From NCBI GenBank assembly GCA_022820485.1, contig JAJEFJ010000021.1:1-64000 (forward strand): a stretch of 64,000 bases of DNA. The letters are read 5' to 3'. This stretch comes from Candidatus Latescibacterota bacterium. GTDB lineage: Bacteria > Latescibacterota > UBA2968 > UBA8231. The translations under genes and the position numbers were made by a program. A model generated the notes under the pieces. That model was not told the DNA's origin. It searched no databases and was given only the letters and a program-made list of their open reading frames with translations. This document shows, in pieces, positions 24,730 to 33,783 of this stretch; the first letter of the stretch is position 1; each line of letters opens with the position of its first letter.

Positions 24730-25794
24730 ATGAAATGCTTGACCGCAATAACCCTTCTGGGGTTAGCCAGTCTCTTGCCCGTCGCGCATCCCGCCGCAGC
24801 CCAAACCCCAGAGGTAACGGCCAGCGAGGTGGTGGACGCAGCAACACTGCAAGCCTTTGTCGAAGGCGCAAAAGCATGGTCGGCGACCTTTACCGATCCG
24901 AACGACCTCGCGTCTTATACTACCGCTATCAGCACCGAAGGCGATTGGAAGCACGGCAACACCTACCTCATCATCATGCAGCCAAACGGCACGGCAATTT
25001 TTCACACGCATGATCCGAGTGTCAACGGCCGAGACCTGCACGACATCGAAGACGAGCGCGGGAATAAGGTTGTGCAAGCCCTCATCGAAGCCGCCAATGC
25101 CGGCGGCGGTTTTGTCGAGTATTACTGGGACGATCCCGCCCAAGAGGGCGACGAAGACACCGCCAAAATCGCCTACGCCACCAGCTATATTTCCGGCATA
25201 ACCGGAGCGCCGATAATCCTAATCGGCGGCTATTATCAGGACGTCGCGCAAGCCAGCTTCCCTTCGCTCGATCCGTCTATGGTTCCCACCCCCGAGATCA
25301 CCGCCGCCGCCGTAGTCGATCGGGAGACGCTCAAGGCTTTTGTGCAAGGTGCAAAAGACAGCTTTCTTACGCTCTTGGACCAAATAGGGCTCGAACAATT
25401 CTTGCAACACATAGATATCTTCAGGGAAGAAGGCGGTCCCTATAAAAAAGGCTCTGTTTACTTCTTTGTGTTCTCCACGGACGGTTACGTGTTGTTTCAC
25501 GCGGTCGATCGGTCGTTAGAGTTCAATACGAGCGACCTCGATAAGACGGATGTAAACGGCGTTAAGTACCTGCGGGAACTTATTAGAGTGGCCAAAGAGG
25601 GCGGTGGTTTTGTCCAGTATCACTTCGACGATCCGGCGGTGGAAGGAGACGAGGACACTGGTTCGCCCAAAATTAGCTACGCCGAGCTCGCAACGTACCA
25701 AGGCCAAGAGTATATCTTTGGTTCCGGGTTATATACGGGTGCCGCTACAGCGGTGAAAGGCCAGTCTTGGGGACAACTCAAAAGCGGCTTTTAG
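24730..25794 (+). CDS. Secreted protein with two Cache domains and a C-terminal W-K motif
   Basis: A 354-residue exported protein (signal peptide to about residue 25, HPAAAQ) with two tandem single-Cache units (about 30-175 and 190-335). Each unit has the KxGxxYxFxxxxDGxxLxH type core (GNTYLIIMQPNGTAIFH; GSVYFFVFSTDGYVLFH) and a GGGFVxYxxDDP segment. Cache domains bind small ligands, and here there is no membrane or signalling domain, so this is a free periplasmic or exported sensor-like protein. It ends TAVKGQSWGQLKSGF, a tail shared with the genes at 27387 and 28056. The second unit is closest to the single-Cache paralogue at 27387. Confidence 0.8.
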   Translation: MKCLTAITLLGLASLLPVAHPAAAQTPEVTASEVVDAATLQAFVEGAKAWSATFTDPNDLASYTTAISTEGDWKHGNTYLIIMQPNGTAIFHTHDPSVNGRDLHDIEDERGNKVVQALIEAANAGGGFVEYYWDDPAQEGDEDTAKIAYATSYISGITGAPIILIGGYYQDVAQASFPSLDPSMVPTPEITAAAVVDRETLKAFVQGAKDSFLTLLDQIGLEQFLQHIDIFREEGGPYKKGSVYFFVFSTDGYVLFHAVDRSLEFNTSDLDKTDVNGVKYLRELIRVAKEGGGFVQYHFDDPAVEGDEDTGSPKISYAELATYQGQEYIFGSGLYTGAATAVKGQSWGQLKSGF

Positions 25795-25849
25795 CTAGTA
25801 GGACACGCATTGCAAAACGCACTCAGACACCCAGACGAAGGGCAGGGAT

Positions 25850-27304
25850 ATGATAGAGGGAGCGGAAGGAAAACGAGAAGCCAATGTAGTGAGTAACGGC
25901 CTCCAAATGGCACCTGAACAGATGCTCGACCTCGCGCGCAAAGCCGCAGAACTCGTAGTGCAGCGGATCGATGGCCTGCCCAGAGAAAATGCTTGGGAAG
26001 GAGAATTTCGGCGCGAACTCGAGAATTGGCTGCTGGAGGAGCCGCCCGAGGCTGGTCGGCCAGCAGCAGAGGTCATTGAGCAAGCCGCGCGCGATATCCT
26101 CCCAATTGCGACGAGGTTAGACCATCCGCGTTGCTTTGGCTTCGTCCCAACAGCGCCCACTTGGCCCGGAGTGCTGGCTGACTTCATGGCCGCCGGATAC
26201 AACGCCAACGCCTGCACTTGGCTGGTCGCAAGCGGCCCGAGCCAACTGGAACTGGTCGTCATCGACTGGTTGCGGCGCTGGCTCGGCTACCCGGAGAGCG
26301 CCGGCGGGCTGTTGACCAGCGGCGGCTCGGCAGCCAGTCTCGACGCCTTTGTCGCGGCGCGAGAAGCAGCGGACCACCCCGAGCGGATGACTGTGTACAT
26401 GAGCGACCAGAGCCATAGCGCACACATCCGTGCGGCCAAGATCATCGGCGTTCGTCCAGAGTGCATACGCTTGCTTCCGAGCGACGATCAGTTCCGCCTA
26501 GACATGAAGGCGCTCGCGCGTGCTGTGGCCGACGACCGCGCTGCGGGGTTCAATCCTATCGCGATATGCGCCAACGTCGGCGCGGGCAGCACCGGAGCCA
26601 TCGATCAGATCGGAGCCATGGCCGATTACTGCGAGGGGGAAGGCATCTGGCTGCACGTCGATGCGGCGTACGGTGGCTTCGCAGTCGTGACCGAACGGGG
26701 CAAAAAGCTACTGCGCGGGATCGAGCGCGCCGATTCGATTGGACTAGACGCACACAAATGGTTCTTCCAGCCGTATGAAGCCGGCTGCCTACTAGTGAAA
26801 GACCTGAGCACGCTTGAGCACGCTTTCGGCGTTCACCACGACATTCTCCAAGACACAATATGGGGCGCGAACCACCCGAACTTTTCGGATCGCGGCCTGC
26901 AACTGAGCCGCTCGGTGCGGGCGTTGAAAATTTGGATGTCGGTGCAGACCTTTGGGATGGCTGCGTTCCGGCAGGCCGTGTCAAAGGGCATGGAGTTGGC
27001 CGACCGGGCCGAGGAATACATCCAAGCGAGCCAGACCCTAGAGATGTTGACCCCCGCGTCGCTGAGCATCGTATGCTTCCGGGTCAACCCCGCCGACACG
27101 GACCTCGACGAGGAAGCCCTCGAAGCAATCAACAGGAAGGTGCTCGCCCACGTCTTTTGGGACGACCAAGCCTTCGTATCATCGACCCTTCTGCATGGAG
27201 AGTTTGCGCTGCGGATGTGCATCGTCAATCACACTACTACTTGGGACGATGTGCGCGAGACCTTGGAGGCTATCGAGCGATTCGGGCAGGAGGCGTTGCC
27301 CTAA
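25850..27304 (+). CDS. PLP-dependent group II (aromatic amino acid-type) decarboxylase
   Basis: A 484-residue fold-type I decarboxylase of the aromatic-L-amino-acid/tyrosine/histidine decarboxylase group. The PLP-binding Lys303 lies in LDAHKWFFQPYEAGCLLV. SGGSAASLDAFVAAR and HVDAAYGGFAVV are the cofactor phosphate and Asp-pyridine segments. It should convert an aromatic or related amino acid to an amine plus CO2; specificity is open. ATG 25850 has a GGG-rich site, and later Met codons lack one. The gene lies between two Cache-protein paralogues. Confidence 0.88.
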   Translation: MIEGAEGKREANVVSNGLQMAPEQMLDLARKAAELVVQRIDGLPRENAWEGEFRRELENWLLEEPPEAGRPAAEVIEQAARDILPIATRLDHPRCFGFVPTAPTWPGVLADFMAAGYNANACTWLVASGPSQLELVVIDWLRRWLGYPESAGGLLTSGGSAASLDAFVAAREAADHPERMTVYMSDQSHSAHIRAAKIIGVRPECIRLLPSDDQFRLDMKALARAVADDRAAGFNPIAICANVGAGSTGAIDQIGAMADYCEGEGIWLHVDAAYGGFAVVTERGKKLLRGIERADSIGLDAHKWFFQPYEAGCLLVKDLSTLEHAFGVHHDILQDTIWGANHPNFSDRGLQLSRSVRALKIWMSVQTFGMAAFRQAVSKGMELADRAEEYIQASQTLEMLTPASLSIVCFRVNPADTDLDEEALEAINRKVLAHVFWDDQAFVSSTLLHGEFALRMCIVNHTTTWDDVRETLEAIERFGQEALP

Positions 27305-27386
27305 GTTCGCTGAAGTTGCGAAAAGACATAGGATTAAGTATGTCTTTTCGCATGTCATTCACACTTATCAACAGAAAGGAATCATC

Positions 27387-27950
27387 GTGAAGCGTCTAAC
27401 CGCAGTACTCATGCTGACGCTGGGCACCCTCTTACCCACCGTGCATCCCGCCGTCGCCCAAGACGCGGAGATAACGGCTGAAGATGTGGTGGACCGGGAA
27501 ACCCTGGAGGCCTTTGTACACGCGGCGAAGGCGTACGGGGATCAAGCCTCAAGCCTTCCCGAGTATCTGGCTATCTTGCAGGAATTCAGAACCGAAGGAC
27601 CTTGGAAACAGGGATCCATCTACCTCTTTCTTTTTACCACTGAAGGTCTCTTCATCCTGCACGGAGTGGATTCAAGCCTCGAAGGCCAAAACTTGATTGA
27701 CCTCGAAGACGCCAACGGAGTCAAAATTGTCCAAGAGCTCATCGCAGTGGCGGCCGAGGGAGGCGGCTACGTCGAATATCTTTGGCCCGATCCGCAGATA
27801 GAAGGAGACACCGGCTCGCCTAAAGTGAGCTACGCCATCCCCTATTCCGCTCTCGGCCAAGATTTTGTCTTGGGCGCTGGCTTTTTTCCGGAATCCGCTT
27901 CTACGGCAGTTGAAGCCCAATCCTGGGGACAGCTCAAAAGTCGCTTTTAG
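27387..27950 (+). CDS. Secreted single-Cache protein with C-terminal W-K motif
   Basis: A 187-residue protein with a signal peptide ending at about residue 25 (HPAVAQ) and one Cache domain (GSIYLFLFTTEGLFILH; GGGYVEYLWPDP). It is a paralogue of the gene at 24730, closest to its second Cache unit. The tail TAVEAQSWGQLKSRF is nearly identical to that of 24730. I chose GTG 27387 because AAAGGA lies six bases before it and the signal peptide starts there; the open frame upstream overlaps the decarboxylase. A strong hairpin terminator follows. Confidence 0.8.
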   Translation: MKRLTAVLMLTLGTLLPTVHPAVAQDAEITAEDVVDRETLEAFVHAAKAYGDQASSLPEYLAILQEFRTEGPWKQGSIYLFLFTTEGLFILHGVDSSLEGQNLIDLEDANGVKIVQELIAVAAEGGGYVEYLWPDPQIEGDTGSPKVSYAIPYSALGQDFVLGAGFFPESASTAVEAQSWGQLKSRF

Positions 27951-27991
27951 AGTCGCTTTTAGAAACGCACTCAAACGAGCGATAAGCAACT

Positions 27992-28033
27992 AAATGGGGG
28001 CATCCGCAGGTCGGATGCCCCCCATTTATTTTC
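27992..28033. terminator. Rho-independent terminator between convergent genes
   Basis: AAATGGGGGCATCCG (27992-28006), loop CAGGT, then CGGATGCCCCCCATTT (28012-28027) gives a 15-base stem with one bulged C, followed by ATTATTTTC. The A-rich left flank and T-rich right flank suit termination of the Cache gene on the plus strand; the minus-side tract is weaker. Confidence 0.8.
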
Positions 28034-28055
28034 AGGGATAAGTACAGATGAGCGG

Positions 28056-28967
28056 TTAGTCTGCGAAACTGGACTTTATGCGGGCCCAAGCCGTCGACTC
28101 GACCGCGGTGGGGGCAGCGGCCTCAACATCGGGGTCAACGATGAGGGTAAAGCTGTTCATGGAATCCCCGTTGCCAGTCGCTTCGCTCTCGTTCGAAGTA
28201 GCCCAGACCCCGTCCCGACTGTCGCCGCCGTCCCAGTCGTTGCCCTGGAACATGAGGTGAATTTTCGCGTTCTCAGTCAGATCCATGACCGTGCTGGTCT
28301 CGGCTCCGCCTTCGCCGGTCAATACGGCCGCATCAAAGAAAGAGAACAAGGTCATGCGCCACTCGTAGTGAATGGTCACATTTTCATCGCCGTGGCTCCA
28401 CGGCTTGCCACTGGCCGGACCAGTGGCAAAGACGAGGTGGGGCGGCTGGTTGGCCCAGAACTGGGAGTAGCTGTCGCTGAAGCCCTGCAGGGCGAACACA
28501 TCGGCATCGCCGGCCGCCTGCAACGTCCACTCCTGACCATTGCTGTACACCCCGTCCGGATCAATTGCACCACCACTGTGATCGGGGTCCAGCGCGAAGG
28601 TCCAGCCGTCGTCGCCAACCGTGCGGCTGCCGCGCAGCAAATCGCGATCGTAGAAGTCGTCGAACGTATAGAGCGCGACCCAGAGCTGATTGCCTTCATC
28701 GACACCCGTCCACCCCACACAGATGGTGACGTCGTAGTCATTCAAGTCGAGCCCGTCCGGGCCATCGCGGCTGAGCAGCGCATCCCGAGTAATGATGGCG
28801 TAACTAGGGAACCAATACCAATCGACAAATTCCCCATCAATCTCCATTTGTTGGGCAATTCCGGCTGGAATGTGGATGGCGAAGTAATCCGGCGCATCGG
28901 CCGTGGCTGGCGCTGCCCCTAACAGGGCCGCCAGACTCAGCACTAGGATAAAAGAAAATAATCTCAT
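28056..28967 (-). CDS. Secreted beta-sandwich protein with C-terminal W-K motif
   Basis: A 303-residue exported protein (signal peptide to about residue 23, AATADA) with a predicted all-beta domain. IHIPAGIAQQMEIDGEFVDW recalls the opening of CBM9/DOMON-like domains that bind sugars or haem, but I cannot confirm a family. Asp- and Gly-rich loops (DPDHSGGAIDPDG, GNDWDGGDSRDG) suggest calcium sites. It ends TAVESTAWARIKSSFAD, matching the tails of the two unrelated Cache proteins nearby. AAAGG precedes the ATG at 28967. Confidence 0.65.
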   Translation of the reverse strand: MRLFSFILVLSLAALLGAAPATADAPDYFAIHIPAGIAQQMEIDGEFVDWYWFPSYAIITRDALLSRDGPDGLDLNDYDVTICVGWTGVDEGNQLWVALYTFDDFYDRDLLRGSRTVGDDGWTFALDPDHSGGAIDPDGVYSNGQEWTLQAAGDADVFALQGFSDSYSQFWANQPPHLVFATGPASGKPWSHGDENVTIHYEWRMTLFSFFDAAVLTGEGGAETSTVMDLTENAKIHLMFQGNDWDGGDSRDGVWATSNESEATGNGDSMNSFTLIVDPDVEAAAPTAVESTAWARIKSSFAD

Positions 28968-29025
28968 CTCGTTTCGACCTTTCCACTCAATATATTCACT
29001 CCCATCCTAGGATTCAACCAATATC

Positions 29026-29054
29026 TTGATACACCTATTTGCCCATCCTACTTT
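29026..29054 (+). promoter_or_regulatory. Sigma-70-like promoter for the parvulin lipoprotein gene
   Basis: A -35 element TTGATA (29026-29031), 17-base spacer and -10 TACTTT (29049-29054) lie 43 bases upstream of ATG 29098. Found by eye; not tested. Confidence 0.4.
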
Positions 29055-29097
29055 TCTGCCGACACCTGTCTGGCCACTCTGAATCGAGGAAGCGAAA

Positions 29098-30522
29098 ATG
29101 GGACTGGCTGTTGCGCCGGAGCACTGGGTCTCGCGCCGAGCGCGACTCGTACTGATGACGGTTCTACTGACGGCCTGCGCCCAAGACCACAAGGAAACGG
29201 CCGTGGCCATAGTTGGTACCGGGGAAATCACCGCCGAGGAACTTCGCCACTTCGTGCGCCGTCTCGCGCCGAGTCTGGTCAGTGACGAAACAGGACAGCG
29301 GGCCCGGGAAGAGTACCTACAGACTTTGGTCGATCGGGAAATCGCGCTCCTCGAAGCCTATGAAAAAGGCTTGGACCAAGACCCCGATTTGCTCAAAACA
29401 CTCGACGAAAAAAAGAGAGAACACCTCCTCTTCCTCTATCGCGACCGGGAGATCCTGCCCCAGATACAAGTGTCCGAGGAGGAGATCCGCCAATTCTTCG
29501 ACCAGCAAGATATGGCGCGGGAGCGTCGGACCACTGCCATTTTGGTGCGAACTCGGGAGCAAGCGCAAGAGATCCGCGCCCAACTCGAAGCCGGAAGCGA
29601 TTTCGGCGAGTTGGCCAAAACGCATTCACTCGACACTTGGTCGGCCCTGCGGGAAGGCGAGTTGGGATTTGTCACCCGAGCTGCTGCCGAACGGCTCTTG
29701 GGGATCCCCGTGGAGGTATTCGACACACTTGGCACCGGCCAAGTATCGCCCCCTCTGCGCCGGGGCCGCAACTATCATCTAGTCCGCTTTTTAGCAGATC
29801 GGCCCACGGATCTGCAGACTCACCGGGAGAGCATAAAGACGCAGTTGCAGGAAGAGAAGCAACGGGCCCTCGAAGAAGAGCAAGCAAAAATTCTGGCGCG
29901 AGAATTCAACTGGCAACGGGTCTCTGCAGGGACGACTCTGCTAAAGGATAAAGGCGCGGCCTTGGGAGAAAACGGCAAGTTGCAGCTCACCGACGAAGAA
30001 AAGCGCATGCCACTCTTCACTTATGAGGGCGGGGCCATTTCTCTGGCCGACTACATGACAGTGTTGCGCCAGCATAGGATCAGAGCGCCTCGGGCCTTGC
30101 TAGACAGCGTCTTTATCGGTTTGCTCGGACGCCGCTTTTTGCAAAAGCCCGCGCTCTTTGTCGCAGCGGCCGAGCGCCTCGGCCTCTCAGAAGATCCCGA
30201 GGTGGTAAAGTGGGTCGAAAAAATCAGACGGGAGTTGTTGGTCTGGGGTATAAGACAGCGGGAAGTCATCGACCAAATCGCCATTGACGAGGCAGATGTC
30301 CGGCGATTCTACGAGGAAAACGGAGGAATGTTCCAGCGAGAATCCTTTGAACAAGCCCGCAGGAGGGCCGAGGTCGCCTTGAGGAAGACGCTGGAAAAAG
30401 AGCGTTTTGACGCGTGGATCGCCGATCTGCGCCAGCAGTATGAAGCCCGCGTCAAAGTCTTCCCCGACCGCTTGGCAAAAGCCCTACCGGAAACGCTGCT
30501 GGACAGCCTTGCGAGAAATTAA
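29098..30522 (+). CDS. Parvulin-type peptidyl-prolyl isomerase lipoprotein
   Basis: A 474-residue protein with a lipoprotein signal (LLTAC, Cys27) and SurA/PrsA-like architecture: an N-terminal helical chaperone segment (EEYLQTLVDREIALLEAY), a parvulin domain (about 140-240, ILVRTREQAQEIRAQLEAGSDFGELAKTHS and EGELGFVTR) and a long C-terminal helical region. It probably assists folding of outer-membrane or exported proteins. The next gene encodes an outer-membrane-type beta-barrel protein 35 bases downstream, a sensible client. The start at 29098 has a weak GAGGAAG site. Confidence 0.8.
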   Translation: MGLAVAPEHWVSRRARLVLMTVLLTACAQDHKETAVAIVGTGEITAEELRHFVRRLAPSLVSDETGQRAREEYLQTLVDREIALLEAYEKGLDQDPDLLKTLDEKKREHLLFLYRDREILPQIQVSEEEIRQFFDQQDMARERRTTAILVRTREQAQEIRAQLEAGSDFGELAKTHSLDTWSALREGELGFVTRAAAERLLGIPVEVFDTLGTGQVSPPLRRGRNYHLVRFLADRPTDLQTHRESIKTQLQEEKQRALEEEQAKILAREFNWQRVSAGTTLLKDKGAALGENGKLQLTDEEKRMPLFTYEGGAISLADYMTVLRQHRIRAPRALLDSVFIGLLGRRFLQKPALFVAAAERLGLSEDPEVVKWVEKIRRELLVWGIRQREVIDQIAIDEADVRRFYEENGGMFQRESFEQARRRAEVALRKTLEKERFDAWIADLRQQYEARVKVFPDRLAKALPETLLDSLARN

Positions 30523-30557
30523 TACCATACCCAAACACTCATAACCGGAGCACAACT

Positions 30558-32855
30558 TTGAGCTTGGGAGTCACAAGGAGATCGGCCGTATCGGCCGTCT
30601 GGCATCTAGCCGTGTTCCTGTCAGGCGTCTGTGCTCTAGCTCCGGCGTCCGTGGCTGCACAGGGCATCCGCTATCACCTGCGGCCCGCCGCGACTTGGAC
30701 GCAGTGGGACGGTGCCCTCGGCCTGGAGAATGGTCGATTCCTCGGCGGCATGGCCGGCATTAGGTTCGGGCGGTACGTCGATCTAACGGGTTTCTACCTG
30801 CGGAGCGATAATCGCTGGACGAATCTGTCCACTATTCCATTCGCCGCCGAGGAGGAGAAGCCGCTAACGGACCAATCTGTGGATATCGCCTCCTACGGGA
30901 GCGAATTGTCCATCGGGCTAGCGAGCGGCTCCCTCGTGCCACTACTCATGGGAGGAGGAGGTATCCTGCGGTTTCGGCCTGCGGCCGGGGAAGAGATTCA
31001 GCGCATCCAATTGAAATACGGGCTGGGATTCCGAACCCTCCTGACGGACGCGCTCGAGGCAGAGGTGATGCTGGAGCGCAGCCGATACCACCTAGATCCG
31101 CTGGATCGGGCCGTACCCGTTTCCGAAGGCGACCCGGCGGTTGCGGAAGATCTGGATGCGGATGCCCTGCGCCGAAACTTGGCGGTTCGGGTGGGTCTAG
31201 GGCTACGGCTGGGAGAGGTGGACTACAATCAAGTGCGGGACTTGGACCGGACCGGGTCTCGGCTGTCGCTTGAGCCTTTCGGAGGGCTACAGACGTTCGA
31301 TGCCGACCTAGGCATCAACCACCAATCCATCGCGGGCTTCCGCGCGGGTTTCGACCTCGGGCCCTTCCTTGGGCTGCGCGGTTTCTGGTGGAGCGGGGTC
31401 AACGACGACTTTGACGCTTGGGAGGGAGTCGAGGGATACGGCGGCGAGGCGCAGTTCAATCTGAGTAGCGACGCCGAAGTCTCTCCACATTTGTTGGTCG
31501 GCGGCGGAAAGATGGTATTCGCGCCCGACTTCGGTGAAGGAGGCGCGGACGTCCCGGCTGATCGCAAGGCGTTGGTTCTCGGGGGCGGCCTTGATGCTCG
31601 GCTCGGTCCGCGTCTGCGTCTGTCGGCTACCGCCCGGGACTACATCGTAACGGGGCCGGGCTTCGGCGATACACCCCCGGACTTGCAAGACGTCCAAGAT
31701 CCGCGGCGACTTGCCCACAACTGGCAGATGTCGGTCGGGCTGAAGATTCTCATGGGCGGCGACATCCGTTCGAGCCGTGCCGAGGCCGCCCGCTCGGGAA
31801 CAGTCGCCGCGCCGATGACACGTCGGGAAGCGGTTCCGGCAGAGGACGAACGAGCTGAGCAGACACGGCTCCAAGCTGGTACCCAGGCCGAACCCGTCTC
31901 GGAGCAAATGATCATCCAGGTGCCCGGGAGTGACGAGCCTCTGATTATATCCAATCCCGTCGCCTCTCCCCCTATCATCGTGATCCCCATTAGTATTCCG
32001 GCGTACGGCCTTCCGGGTGGGGCGGAGGATACGCCAGCGACCGCTGGCGCAGATGTGATGACGCTGGCCGATTTCCGCGATCTCCTACGCGCCGAACTCG
32101 CGCGTGCGAGCGCATCGAGCAGCCCAGCGACCGCTTCATCCGGTACCGGCGTTTCGCAAGCCGACCTCAAGGCGGTCGAGGCTCGGGTGGAACTCCTGAA
32201 GTCTCGCCTCGATGACGTGCAGCGGAGACTCGACGAGATCGCCCGCACGGAGGCCGCCGCCGATACCCGCCTAGCGGAGCTCCTGAAGTCTCGCCTCAAC
32301 GACATGCAGCAGAGACTCGACGAGATCGCCCGCACGGAGGCCACTGCTGCCGATACGCTGCCTGCCGAGCCCAACGCTGGTGTCGAGGCCCCCGTCTTCG
32401 AGCGTACTGGCTTAGATTCCTCACTCGGATTCCCATCCCAGGAACTCCGGCCCTATACGGCCATCCAGTTCAGCCGCCACTGGCAATGGGTCTTCGGCTT
32501 CGCATGGGACCGGGGGGCCAGCGGCACCTTCAAGCCGTTCAACATCGTCCCCGAAGTTGCCTTGGGCTTCGGACAGGGCAAACCCACTTGGATGGCATCG
32601 GGCAACTTTCAATACCGTTTCCCTTGGGTCTTCGAGCGCGATTCGTTCTGGATCAGCCCGGTCACCTCATTCGGTCTCGGACTACTGAGCCAAGATGGCA
32701 CTGAGCTCGTGCTCAACGCATCCTATGGTATCCACGTGCAACTGCGGCGCGACCGCGGGGATGGCACCCCCCCCGTAAACCTCTATGTTGCCCATCAAGG
32801 GGTTGGTCTCTTTCGTCGCGACCGACTGATTTTCGGGTTGAGCCTAGAGAGATGA
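30558..32855 (+). CDS. Outer-membrane beta-barrel-like protein with central coiled coil
   Basis: A 765-residue exported protein. After a signal peptide (cleavage near AAQ, about residue 35) come alternating amphipathic strands (about 36-400), a proline/serine-rich linker, a two-unit coiled-coil segment (about 545-600) and a second strand-rich domain (about 620-765) ending IFGLSLER. This suggests two barrel or barrel-like modules joined by a periplasmic coiled coil. The TTG start at 30558 is chosen because GGAG lies eight bases upstream. It follows the parvulin lipoprotein gene, likely in one operon. Function unknown. Confidence 0.65.
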   Translation: MSLGVTRRSAVSAVWHLAVFLSGVCALAPASVAAQGIRYHLRPAATWTQWDGALGLENGRFLGGMAGIRFGRYVDLTGFYLRSDNRWTNLSTIPFAAEEEKPLTDQSVDIASYGSELSIGLASGSLVPLLMGGGGILRFRPAAGEEIQRIQLKYGLGFRTLLTDALEAEVMLERSRYHLDPLDRAVPVSEGDPAVAEDLDADALRRNLAVRVGLGLRLGEVDYNQVRDLDRTGSRLSLEPFGGLQTFDADLGINHQSIAGFRAGFDLGPFLGLRGFWWSGVNDDFDAWEGVEGYGGEAQFNLSSDAEVSPHLLVGGGKMVFAPDFGEGGADVPADRKALVLGGGLDARLGPRLRLSATARDYIVTGPGFGDTPPDLQDVQDPRRLAHNWQMSVGLKILMGGDIRSSRAEAARSGTVAAPMTRREAVPAEDERAEQTRLQAGTQAEPVSEQMIIQVPGSDEPLIISNPVASPPIIVIPISIPAYGLPGGAEDTPATAGADVMTLADFRDLLRAELARASASSSPATASSGTGVSQADLKAVEARVELLKSRLDDVQRRLDEIARTEAAADTRLAELLKSRLNDMQQRLDEIARTEATAADTLPAEPNAGVEAPVFERTGLDSSLGFPSQELRPYTAIQFSRHWQWVFGFAWDRGASGTFKPFNIVPEVALGFGQGKPTWMASGNFQYRFPWVFERDSFWISPVTSFGLGLLSQDGTELVLNASYGIHVQLRRDRGDGTPPVNLYVAHQGVGLFRRDRLIFGLSLER
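32190..32345 (+). repeat. Two 69-bp in-frame repeats encoding a coiled coil
   Basis: Units at 32190-32258 and 32277-32345, separated by 18 bases, encode ELLKSRLDDVQRRLDEIARTEAA-type heptads with only a few changes (DDVQR to NDMQQ). They lie inside the barrel protein gene. The nucleotide-level similarity points to a recent duplication. Confidence 0.8.
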
Positions 32856-32904
32856 GAGACCGCGACCGGGGAGTGGATCCATTAAACTGTGGCTCTACGA
32901 TCTG

Positions 32905-33633
32905 CTAGTACCGCTCTCCCACATCGAGTAGCGTTTTCCCTTCCATCATCGCCTCGAGGTATTCCACTACCCGATTGACGGCTTCTTCGGACAAAATCCT
33001 TCCCTTTTCCGCATCGGCTTCTAAGGGCGTCTTGTCCTCCTGGTCCTGCATGGCGTCATGACGGATTTTCTCCGGGAACATGTGCATGGCCAACGAGGTC
33101 TCGAATTCCGTGGCGTGTCCCGGGGCGCTTTTGGTGACCATATGCTCGTCAATGAGCGCCCGCGGAATCAAGTTCCAATAGGGATGGAAGTGCAGATTCA
33201 CCCCCGGAGCTGTGGACTCGAAAAACAGACGCCACTGACGGAGTATGCTATTCACGGGTCGCACATTGCCGCCGTGACCGTTGAGGATTAGGATGTTCTC
33301 AATGCCGTGGCGAGCAAAACATTCCACCGCGTCGAAGAGTACGGCCAGCCACGAGCCCGGCTTGGCCGTGAGACTGCCCTTGTGCTTCATGTGGTGCTCG
33401 GAAATGCCTACGGCCATGGGTACGGCCACGATCACCTTTGGGTACATGTGCAGAGCCGCTTGTTGTGCTACCCAAGTTGACGAGGCGATATCGTGATTAA
33501 AGGGCAGGTGTTCGAGGTGCTGCTCAATGCTGCCGGTGGGGATGATCGCGGCTTGGAATTTCCCGGCCTCAAGCCCTTGGCGAAATTCGCGCCGGGTGTA
33601 ATTCTGCAGCATAACTTCCCTGTTATCAGTCAC
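32905..33633 (-). CDS. Creatininase-family metal hydrolase
   Basis: A 242-residue member of the creatinine amidohydrolase family. Metal ligands are visible in PTGSIEQHLEHLPFNHD (Glu37, His39, Asp48), LNGHGGN (about 118-124, His120) and GHATEFETS (Glu178). Relatives include creatininase and the F420/mycofactocin-pathway peptidase MftE-type proteins; in uncultured marine groups the family is large and mostly uncharacterised, so creatinine is not a safe substrate call. The start is GTG 33633, preceded by a near-perfect AAGGAGG six bases upstream. It is divergent from the thioredoxin-like gene. Confidence 0.85.
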   Translation of the reverse strand: MTDNREVMLQNYTRREFRQGLEAGKFQAAIIPTGSIEQHLEHLPFNHDIASSTWVAQQAALHMYPKVIVAVPMAVGISEHHMKHKGSLTAKPGSWLAVLFDAVECFARHGIENILILNGHGGNVRPVNSILRQWRLFFESTAPGVNLHFHPYWNLIPRALIDEHMVTKSAPGHATEFETSLAMHMFPEKIRHDAMQDQEDKTPLEADAEKGRILSEEAVNRVVEYLEAMMEGKTLLDVGERY

Positions 33634-33783
33634 AGTGGACCTCCTTTTAGTGTGTGATCAATGCCCGAGGGATATTGATAGAATCTTCTCCGATTCACCT
33701 AGAGTACCCATTCGGGCACTCGGAAGCGAGATACGAAATTTGGCTCCTGTACACAAGCCGCATCCCCAAGAGAGGAGATTTTC

